From Gyrodactylus bullatarudis (lineage: Eukaryota; Platyhelminthes; Monogenea; Gyrodactylidea; Gyrodactylidae): a stretch of 64,000 nucleotides of DNA. Both the position numbers and the translations under genes were made by a program. Positions 24,501 through 36,500 of this stretch are shown here, piece by piece. The notes beneath the pieces were generated by a model. It was not told where the DNA came from. It did no database searches and saw nothing but the letters and a program-made list of their open reading frames with translations. The DNA lies in NCBI GenBank assembly GCA_012064415.1, contig SSNU01000035.1, positions 56,503 to 120,502 of the forward strand, read 5' to 3'. Each line of letters starts with the position of its first letter. Within the stretch, counting starts at the first letter, position 1.

Positions 24501-27500
24501 GATAAATCCATTTATGCAGTTATGATGCATGTAAATAAATAATAATAATACAAACTAAATTGAGAAAGGTGTGTGTGTGTGCTGAGAACTCACTCTTTGA
24601 TAGATGATTATTTTCGATAGCTGAGTAATTTTCTTTTCTGCTATCTTGCGCATTTTCATCATCTTCGTCAGCGTATTCCTTAATGAAGAAATAAAGAGTG
24701 TAATAGTAGTTGAGAAAAAAACTGTCAATACTATAATCACATACCAGATATTTGATAAAAGTTTGAAGTCTAGAGGCCTCTGATGTCTGATCTGACCTTT
24801 CATGGTCATTCTGAGTTGAGGAAGTAGTCTTTTTAGTTCTGGAACTTCTCGAGCTCAAATTCTTCACTAAAGATAGCTTGATGAGGTTCGTTTCATCGAT
24901 CAAATCACCATGATTATCGTCCGGGTGGTAGAACCAGTCTAGAATGTTTCCCTCAAAGATTTCCTTTGAGAACCAGAGTTTTGACAAGTTTAATGTCAAA
25001 AGATTCCTAATTATCACTGAAATCTTTGTATGTTTCGATGATAAAAGTTCGACGAATAGAGAGTAAATTTCGGTTTCTTTGCTGTCCAAAGTAAACAGGA
25101 GATTATACATAATGTCAAAAATGATCTTGCCGAATTGATTCGAGAATTTTGTCATTGTATTATTCAAGTAGGTAGAATCTGAGGTCGGACTACGGCTGAG
25201 AACCTCTTGGTAGCATTCAAGGGCACTTTGGATATATTCACGAATTTTTAGGTTTGATTTTCTAGTAAACGAAAATGTTGGATTAAAAAGCACACAAAAA
25301 ATTCAATCAAATCCTAAAACTCACAATTTGAGTTGAATGTTTAGATAATTTTTCAGTAGCAAAACATCTCTTAGAGTAGTGAGATTCTTGAGAAAGTTAC
25401 TCTGATCTAATTTAACTTGAATATGATTCTCTATAACAGTGGTAAGTAGTTCCTCTTTATTCTTCAAAAGATGACGACTATCAATATTCAGGATGTCTTC
25501 AAGGATGTTTCTCTTAATTGAATAGTTTCTCATGAGGGTGTCTCCAAGATCTCTTGATATATACTCCTACACGGGAATAAAAAGTTATATATTTATTTAT
25601 TTAAAATGCAAAGCTTACAATGTTTTTTTCCGAGAATATCTTTGCTGATGTAACAAAATCAAGGCAAGCGTTGAGAAAGTTTCCATAATCCGGTCTAGGC
25701 TTGGAAATGATTTCCTTGGCTGAGAAGAAACCAAAACTTGGAATATTGTTCCCGTGAAAGCCAACCAAACCCAAGTGCAATAGACGATCGATTCTCTTTG
25801 ATATTTTCAAAAGATTAATCAATTCTACAAAGAATAAAGAATTAAATAGACTACATAAAACTAAAGCACATTAATGAGACTAACCAGTGTTACAAGATGT
25901 AGTGACATCATTGTTTGAATCGAGAAAGTTTTGAATGATTTCTTTAGAATTTTCAATGTCAAATTGTGAAATGGAATCTTTAGTCTCTAATGTTTGTTCA
26001 TCACTGCCAATTTCAGATTTGTCAATAACGAATATCTCGATAGATCCAATGTTAACATATCCGTCAGGTGAATCGCTAGGACCAACTAGAAAGCAAACAT
26101 TCAAAGCATAGAACTACATGTTAGAAACTATAATAGTACGAATTTACTTCAATAGAAAGGAGAATTTCATAAATGAAAAGAATGTAACTAACCTCCGAGA
26201 CTGACTACTCGATCTGATTTTATAATTTCTGATCGGTAGAATGGAATATCGATAGTTCTAGTAACTTTTGTACTATTGTCTTTTGGAGGAACAGATATAC
26301 ACCTTCCGAACAGTACAAAGTATTTCGGCCATCTTGCAATAACATCGGGCTTGTTTTCATCAGATTTATCTTGGTTTGTTTTAACCGGCAGAGTGATGCG
26401 TAATCCAAACAAGAGAGAATTTTCTGGCTCTGTTGCATTGAGAGCAATTTCAATTATAAATGCAACAGGTGTATTTGATATTGAAGAGAAAATTTTCTTT
26501 TGTAATACTGAAGAGTTATATCCCGTGACAATGGAAGGATTTTGATTTGATTGAGTTAAAAGACGTTTCTTAAGTTGACTCTGTGAATAAATCATCAAGA
26601 GATCGATGCCACCTAATTCAACGTTTTCAGTTTTATGGCCAAAATTAAGAATGTTGACAGGAAGAGATCCCATTAGACTGTTATCCAAGAGATATCTATT
26701 TAGATTACTCTTGGGTTGAAATTTTCTTTGCTTAGACAGACTAGCTATTGGCCTACCTAGAGATAGATTCCATAATGGGCCACTTTCATAGCTTACTTTA
26801 GGACTAAAGTTTAAGCTGTTCTTATCATCTTTACAATTGTTCATTTGATCTAACAAAGAGTCAATTACGTTCTTTTGATTATAGAATTGGCCAGGAAGCA
26901 GAGTATTCTTGTTTTCATCTTCCTTGATATAAGCTTGATTTCTAAAAAGAGGAAAATAATCATTTCAAGAATGATTTAGTGTTTGCATTAACTTACAGGG
27001 TTCTTGACGAACTGAAATGCAAATCGCCATCATCGGTCAAGGTTATAATGAGAACTCTTGAAGCATTTTCAATAGAATCGAACCAACAAAAAGGTGTAGA
27101 ATCAAGATATTTGGCTGTTGCTAAGGGCTTATCTGATTTATCTATAGATTCTTTTTCACTTGGATATATTCGAACGGGACACATGAAAGCATTATTTGGT
27201 TCATGTGCAATGAGCATAGGTGATTTTATAGATTTACTTCCTCTAGAGGAGAATGCATCAACTGGATGGGACAGAACAAGACCAGGATGTCCGGGGACAT
27301 TAGTCCATTTGGTTAGGGGACTTGAGAAAACCTTAACCGAGTGATCATAACTGGATTTATTGAAGCTAAAAGAGCTAGCAAAGAATGATTTGACAAGGGT
27401 CAACTTGTTTGATGGATTTTGCTTGATCAACACTAGGGGTTTATGAGTACTATTATCAGAGGAATCGTTTTGTTTAGCTTCAGTCTTGTTATCTGTAAGA

Positions 27501-30500
27501 ATATGGGAGTCTTTCTCTCCAATAACGATGTTTTCGCCATCATCAGAGTGTACCTTTGTTAAAATAGTCATTCCATTTGTGTAGCTGTGATAGAGATAAC
27601 CGCAGTTATCTAATTCTTGGGCATAATGTATAGAGATTCCTCCGTCACCAATTCGACCTGTATTTGGGTCTTGCTTGAAATTGACCTCTTTGCCTGTGTA
27701 ATCTTTTAATTTGTCATGATGCCATTCCAAGAACTCAGCTAAATAATATTGTCCGTCTTTGGAGAAGCATTGCGATCCAAGACGCTATAGAAAAAAAGCA
27801 AAAAATTGATAAGTTTTGTACATACTGACTCTTAAAATGTGCATAAACTAACTTGATAAAATATAGGACCATTCTGGCTCATAACAAGAAGAGTGATTTT
27901 CCAATCATCCGACTCTGTGAAGTTTTCTCTCGATGAAAAGTTTACAAATGTTGCATCACAAAATCTACCCTCAACAGGCTTGAAATTAAATAGAGGCTTC
28001 TTGATAGATATTGCAGCTTCAGATAAATTTGGACTGAATATATTGAAAATTTGCACTGATTGATTTGTGAGAAGTGCAACCAGATTCTTTTGGTAAGGCA
28101 ACCAAATACACTTGATGAGTGTTTCAGTCTTGTCTTCAAGCACAGGAGTCAGGAATATACGACCAGTAACTTGGCCGTCAGTGTTCAAGCCTATGATGAC
28201 AACCTCTCGAGGACCAACTAGCGCGCAAGTAGATTCACAGCTAGGATTTACCGAAATATTCTTTATGTTGAAGGAAACTCCAGCATGTCCGACCCTTGTG
28301 AGGTCTTCAAAGTTTTTCGAGAATTGTTTTAATGACGAAATAGATTTTAGTTTCTCATCAGTTAAAATTTCAGTAGTTTTCCTAAAGACATCATCATCCA
28401 GAGGTACAGGAGACTTGGCTGGATCAGCAATATGCTCAACCATTTCATTGAGGCTGGCAGTTGATTTCCTATCACTAACATCATTATCACTGATGGTGCT
28501 TATAAGGGAGGAGATCATGGAACTTTTAGAATTTTTCAAACAAATAGCAGCCTCTTCAAGGATGTTGTCGAGAGAGTAAATTGTTACCTTGCCTCGTTGA
28601 TCATTGTTATTAGCTGATGCTGTGGGGATATTAACCGGTTTACCAGAGGTTGCTGAAGAAGTTGATTGTGGTTTGGGATTTCCGGTCAGTAATAGAAAAT
28701 GTTTCACAGAAGATCCAATGGCATCACATTGACAGTTTTTCTTATCAACCCTATAATCATTTGGTTCATGACTACACGGCTTCAAACCATCACCAGATGG
28801 TACACAGAGCACAGCAATATTTGTGCCAGACGAGATGACTGAATTATGGTTGATATTTCCACTGTTATCAGTGAATATCATGGAACCTTTGGTGAGAGTA
28901 CCACTACGCCCGGAAGCACCACAAACCATTTGCAATGCAGAAATGGCGCTAGGATTTGTACCCCAAATTCGGCCACTCGATGAGGTTGGATGGTTCAAGA
29001 CGGAGGACAGAGCCTGGAGGAATAAATTTCTATTATTTGATATTGAATCAATTCCTGGAGATGAGTTGTCAACTGAACGTTGGCTTGCAACTGGAATTAT
29101 ATTTGGAAAGCTTTCGTCCAACTCGACAATTTCATCAGAATCCCAAAAGCTAGTCAGTCTTCTCTGTCCGGGTGGTAGGGGTGGCTTGCTCTTTGATGAT
29201 ATTCTCTTCTCTGTTATTTCAGGCTCCTCTTGTTTGAGTTCCTTATTGAAATAGTGTTCCATTTTCTCAAAGTCCATTGTAGAAATAAGATTCATCAAGT
29301 CAATCAAAGATCTAGAGGCTTCTTCTAAACGAGTATTCTCATCGGGAACAAAGTTTACTATTGGCATCTGTTGTAAAAATAATAATTATTATTATAATAA
29401 TAATTATTATTATCAGTAGTTTTAGAAAGAAAATATTTCTATTTCTTACATTAAGATCATCGATAATGTGAACCTGAAAGTCTTGATTTGACCTCTGTTG
29501 AACAGCACTATTACTTTCCGAGGGGTTGTTTGTAGAATTGAGTTTTTGGAAAATATTCTGCTGTCCATTCTCTGTGTTGACCATAAAATCGGAAATCTTT
29601 TTGAGGTTTTCATCGAATAGAATGAGATTGAGAATCTCATCTCTATCACTTTTTGAAGCTGACTTGAGAGTATTTCTAACAATGGAGATTATAGCATCTC
29701 TGTTTGGTGTGAGATTCCGGTAGTCTTCCCAACTATGATTCAATCTCATTTCTCCATAATTCAAGTTCTGTCTCTTTGCTAGTCGGGCAGAGTAATAGAG
29801 TAGCTCTGCATACCTTTTTCGTTTCTGGCATTTGATACGTTTAAAAATAAGCCTTTGCAATTTTTCATCAGGATGCTTGATTAAAAAAAAGATATCTAGA
29901 TTATAGTCTAATTAGAGAAAGCAGCTTTTCTCAGCTTTTTCCGACCTTAATCTCTGTTTAAAGATAATCAGAAAAGTTTGCATAATTTCTATAACCATGT
30001 TTTCGAGTTTGTTCTGATTGAAAACGGCAATTTTTGAACATGCACCAAGATTTTTTAATAAATTTTACTACGAGAAATGACAAAATTTAGAATTTTCAAT
30101 AGTTTTTGTAAATAAAAAAGGTTTATAGTCAAAATTGAGGATTTCTGTATATCAGAATATGAAATATTTTATTTGGATTTCCAAAAATTTGTTTTTCTTG
30201 GTTAAATCATAAATATTTGATTGAAGAGAGTCTCAGATTTTTATGAAATAGGTCTCAAGAAAAAGACCTTTGCCCTCAGAGACAAAAAGAAATTTCAACT
30301 TAAAATCAATTTTATTTAGAAACCAACTTTATGATTGTTTTAAAAATAGATTAATGATGATAGACTTACACATGAGATTTTATTATCAATCGTGTTATTA
30401 TTGATGACATTTGGTAATGTTTGTTGAGTATTTGGTTGAGTGGACTTTCTCAGATCCTCAGATATACCCTTCATCCTGCTAATATTGCCAGTATTTGCCG

Positions 30501-33500
30501 GGATCATATTGCCAAGTAGGGGTCTAGAGCCATGTTTGCGACGAATAGCATTGTTCCTCTTTCCTGGATAACCAGAAGTATTAAAAAGATTTTTCCCAGT
30601 TAAAGGAATATTCTGCTGGAATGGGGAGTGTAGCCCTGTGTTATCACGTTGGCTACTAGACGTTCTTCGGATTTTATTGTTACTATTCACAAAAGTCTTC
30701 CCTGTAAAAAGAAAAAGAATTGATTATAAATTGAATTAGCAGGTGAAGGGTTAGCATATGGGTTAAATGAAAACATGTGACATGCCTAAAGATAAGAGAT
30801 AGCAAAATCAAAGGGTTAAAATGCATATTTACATAGAGTGTCAAAATTGGAAAAGGGTTTGGAATCTTTTAGTGCGGTTGAGGATTGAAACTGAGAGGAT
30901 GCTTTATGCTTTTGGTTCTTACTAGGCAAACTGCGACCAGTGTGTTTCTTATTTTTCCTCGATGAGTCACGAGATGGATTGGGCTTACTCTCGAAAATGC
31001 TACTGAAATTTTTTACGCTTGATGTTTCCTCTTTCATGTTGTAAAAGTCTAGAGAAATGAGAGACATGTTAAAAAGCATTCAAGATAAAATTAAAGTCAA
31101 CTTGAACTAACCAACAAGATATGGCCTAATGAAAGCTCGATCGTAAATCTTTTTCAGGCTCGCTTCATCATAATTCTTCAAGTCGTATCTTCGATTAATG
31201 GACCTGGTCATAACTTGGCATGTCTTCATATGCTTGTGGTGTTCCCAATTTCTGATTGAATCATCAGTTATACCGAGTGCTGTGAGGCCACCGCAATCAC
31301 AAAAGAAACTATCAGATTTGGAGTAAACAATATCATGACCTTTATGGCAAGTTCGAGCACAAACACTACAAACTCCGTTGCTTCCTGTCAGTTTGCATGT
31401 ATAACAATGATACCAATGTTGGTCAATGAAGACACTCCTACTGGCCAAATAGGCACACAAGGAGTCTGGAGAGAATTTAATATCTTCGTTTATACCGATT
31501 TCTGTGACCTCAGATTTTTTATGGGTTCTTTGGCTTTCCTTCAAGTCAGCACTCTGGAAATCAAGGACAAGTTTCTTTGAAAAATAAGACGACTTGGTTT
31601 TGGTTTTTCCCAGACTTTTTCTCATTATTCCGTGAAAGTTTTGTCTTTTTCTGAAAGTGGGCATGTTGTTTTTCTTGAAATTTTCCTCGTCTATTTTGTA
31701 TTCACTATTGAGGGAGCATAGGAAAATGTTAAAGTAATCGAGGATCATTTGGACGCAACGCAAAATGGTTTCAGTCTTGTCCTCTTGATCTCTGTCTAGA
31801 CGATTCATCTTTAGAATATTTTCAGCTTGTAGTAAGAGATTTGAGAGAATAATCTTGAGGAATTTGATAACCTTTAAATGGACACTGGTAGATTCGATTG
31901 ATATGGCCATGTTTTCAACAATTGTCAAAAGATTTGGAAGATATTGGTCAATACTTTGGGCATCGAAATTTTCCAAAATGTTTTTCAATAATTCTTCACA
32001 TGGCTAAATTGAAAAAAGAGGGAGAGTTGTAGATATAAACTTTAATAGTATGCTTCTTTAGTAAGCAACTTACAGATTCTTCGTCCCATTCATTATGCTC
32101 AAAAAGCTTTGAATTAAAAGCTTTAGAGTAGACACAGAGAATTCTAATGAGTGATTCAAAGAGAATGACAAGTCGATCACCACGCTCTTGCCTGACAGAT
32201 TCATCAATGAAGCTTCTTATTGCCAATTTTGATGGAAATTCTTTCAGGATAAAGTTATTTCCTGCAAAGGCATTGACGAATTTGCTTTCCATGTTTACGA
32301 TTAACTTGGATTTTTTGGCATAGTCATATTCCATTTCCACATTATGATTGGACAGAGTTGACATGAAAATATTAAAGATGGATGAAGTGTTGTCGGAGGA
32401 TTTTACAAACGAGCGAATGACATTTGTGGATATTTTACTCAAGGTTTTGCGATCATTCTTCCCACAATTCAAGGCTGCAAAATAATAATAACAAGGGTTA
32501 GGTGTGTTACAAGGATAGAAACATTTTAGTAAAAGACTTACTTTGCATCAATAAAACAATCATCATGCGAATAATATCAGAAGCGATATCTTGTTTATAG
32601 AGGGAGTCGATAGAAATTCCATGGGAAAAGAAAAGGTAAAAGTCCTCATGATCAAAGATGTAGGCAAAAGTCTTTGGATCAAGGGTTGTATTCATGGAGG
32701 TGAGGAAAACCTCGATCATCTGAAAAGCAGATGAACTCAGCATTTTGAACAATTCCTCTTCATGGGGAGTTGAGATGGAATCAGTTTTATTGATGCATAA
32801 TACATGAGTGACATGCTTGAGGAAAGTTTGGATGAGGACACGGACCATGAAATTCTGAGCGATATGACGTCGGGAGAGGTTCTGATATGAACTAGAGGAG
32901 TCCTTGGATTCATGGCTGTTACTTCGATTGCAATAGTTAATAATGTAGGTGAGAAACTCTGCTATAGTATAATGGCTTGATCCATCGTTAAAATAAAGAT
33001 CCACATTGGCACGAGAGAGAATGGAATCAAAGAAAATTCTCGACACTCTTTCAAGAGCTTCTTTAGCCTTTGAATGTTCGTCTTCTTGATTTGGATCATT
33101 GAAATAATCAAACATTTTAGTACGTGGAACTTTCATCAATTGACTGGCCAGCTGGTTGCCCATATTTCCGAGGGTAGCTTGAAGCTTTTGGACTTTTTCA
33201 AAAAGTAAACTTTGATAAAAACGTTTATTTTCTGACAAATCAAATGTTCGAGATGTTCTAGAGTCTAAGAATTCATTAATCGACCTTTGACAAGAAGATA
33301 ATTCGTCTTTAATATTTTCGAATAAAATTGAGCCAATTTCTTGATTTACATAATCCTTCTAAAATGGAATTTTATTATTTCATGATAAAATTTAGATTGT
33401 AAAATTCAAACTTACAGAATTACGAGTAACCAAGTTGACAGAGGAATCAGCTCGATCACTAAATATTTCACCACAGTTTTTGACTGCCTTCCATACGGGC

Positions 33501-36500
33501 ACTTTTGTAGAGTCAATCCAATTCTTAAGACCCATATACTTATCTTCAGCATAGTATTGAATAACTTTTTCAAGGTTATCACACAAATCCATGGTTGCCT
33601 GAGAACTGAGAAGTATCGACTTTTTAATATTGCTTTGATCCTGAAGAGGAAAAAATTATTCAAGTATATCAAAAGATGGGAAAATCTAGCTTACATTTAT
33701 GTACAGGGGACAATGTTGCAATACTTTTATACGATCAGGAAAGACTGAGAATAATTCCATAGCGTATTCCCTGTTAATACCATGATTATCAACAGTTATT
33801 ATCTGGGTATTTTTAATCCAATCGGATGATTTTTCAATGACATCGATTATAATCATGAGCATTTCGTTTGATTTGACAATAAGTTCATGACAAATGGATT
33901 TTTCCTCGTTGGACGGGTCTGATTTATTCTCGAAATAAGCTTTCATGGGAAAGTGAGAGTATAGTCTTGAGAAGATGATCGAAGCCATATTTCCAACTGA
34001 CTGATAGTAGATGAATTCTTCAACGTTAATTTCTTGTTGCTTATCAAATTTATTAGACAAGTCTTTGAGAATAATGGATACTTCATCAAGGAGGAGAATG
34101 TAAACATTTGGTTTTTTCATCGATTTGGCCAGAATTGTCTCTAGACATTCTTGTGGTTCCAGTGTCTTTAGAGTTTCACTTGACATTGGCAATTTTAGGA
34201 TGCACTTCTGAAAGAGATTTTCAGATAATTAGAGAAATGTTATTTTTTCATAAGAATACTTACTGAGAGTTGGTATAATTCCTCCTTGTTATTGGAAGGG
34301 TTCTTGGAGATTTCTACAATTTTCTTATTCTCGCCAAGCTCCTCTTCTTCTCCAGAGATGAGGAATTTCTCAAGAAACTTGGCCAAATACAAAAGGGAAA
34401 AGGTGTCCAGTGGCACTGAGTAATCGGGTTTATATCGGAGTATCCATCTTTTGATCATATCTTCACATGGTATAAAACTGGCAAGAATCGGTTCTACACT
34501 ATGAATCATTCGAGATGTGTAGAAGATATTAACAATTTTAGACCTTGAATCAGGCAACCTTTGACCAAGTACATAGCTTAACACAGTGAGCAAGGAATGG
34601 AAAAAATTTGAATACGAAGCTCGACTAATCAATTCAGGAATGGACTATTTAGGAAAAGTAAAGTTTAAATAAAGTTTTCCCAGAGGTTGAATTTTTACTT
34701 ACAAATCTGTCAATGACTTTGGGTGCGTTCTCGTCATTCGTCAAATCATAAAATAGGCTGTCGTCAATATTATTCTCTTCGCCAAGATAAGAGATGAGTT
34801 TATTGTAGATATTTTGATCTTCGGTATGGGTTAATATTTGCTTTGTGTTTTCTTCATGGCTGAAATTGGTCTTGAGTTGATCAAATAAAAAGTCTGGTGA
34901 CTCGTAAAAATAGTACATTTGGTATTTGAGCAATTCCGAGATGGAAATGAGTTTAACTGGAAGCAGTTGATCATGGGAACTTTGAGATATCTCGATAACT
35001 CCCTGAATGAGTGCTTCAAAAATGAACCTTTTATAAGATAGCCCTTGTACTTTGCCAGTAAGGTAACATCCCAACTTTAGGGTGTCCAAATTAATTTTAC
35101 AGTCAATGTTTGAGGAGAGAAATTTGACAAGATTGCTCCAGTAAATGCTAATCTCTTGACGGAATTTTTCCGTGTCATTCGATAGTTCATAAAAGAGATA
35201 TGCAGCAGATAAATTGAGTGAGATAGAGTCGGTGTTCATGAGATGTCTAAAGTTATTCGATTGCTTAAAACCAAGATTATGAATTATTTTGCCGGCCAAA
35301 TTATTGTTTTTCTTTGTCAACAAGTAGGACATTCTGATAATATCTTTTTTGACTCCTTTATTCAGGAAATTGACAATTGTTTTGTGAGCATTAGTTAGTC
35401 GGTTAGAGTTTTTCTTGTCAACATTACGGAATAGGGATTTCTTGTAGAATAAATCACTAATTTGTCCGTATAGTTTAGTAAATAGACAGCAAATTTCCTC
35501 GATAGATTCACTAGTAGATTGACAAAATCATAGTTAATCACATGTTTAATGCATGTAACATGATTAGACTTACTCAATCGGATATATTAGATTTTGATAG
35601 AATTCAGTTAAAAGTTTGACAAGATTCTCCAGAGCATAGAGAAATTCCAGAATAATTTCCAAATCGAAGCATTCCCCAAATGGATCTGGAAGATGGTTAA
35701 ATCATTAACTTATGATACAGATTTTACATGTTTTTTAGATGTTCTACTCACATGTTTTAAGGTCATCGTTGAGGTCTACTTTTGGAATTTCACATAGCAA
35801 AAGAATACTCTCACAAATGATGTTGGCAAAAGTCAACATGGTAACTAATTTCTCTTTGGAATTGAAAAGGTCATCTAGTTTACTCGAGGATTTATTATTG
35901 GAGTCATAATCTTTGAGATTTAGGAAGGAAAACTTCTTGTTCAGATCAAATAGAATTTTCAGCAGATCAGATGGCATAAGACAGGAAAACAGGATACTCG
36001 ATATCATTTTAGTAGAGATGAACCAAGGCGGAGTTGATAAATGACTTTTTGACTGTTCCAGAGGTCCCAGTCCATATCCACAATTATACAAGGATGAGGG
36101 TAAATTTAAATAGGTCTGATTTCTCATAAACAGACGAAAGGTGGTATCAAAAATTTCATTTACTATGTCTGCAAATGCAAGATACTTTTGAGGACTATTA
36201 TACTTGGAATTGATTTCAATGTAAATTGAATAAATTTCCTTCATAATTTCGAGTACTTTGGCAGTTGAAATGAAATCTTTGTCGGCTTGATCATCACCCG
36301 TAGGCTTAGTTTCCCTTAGGAGTCTTTTATATACTGTTTTCATCATTTTAATAATGAAATTGGACAGGGATTGATTGAATGACTGCCAAAACTTTTGATC
36401 CACAAAAATGTAATCATTTGATGAAGTAATTACACTACATATAGTCTGTAGGATGGTCAATATTCTCTTGGCGCATTTGATATTCTCTTCATCTGAAGTG

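Noticed and set aside
26979..27344. 121-codon plus-strand frame
   Set aside because: Antisense to UBR4 exon 16, which has consistent phase and family homology on the minus strand.
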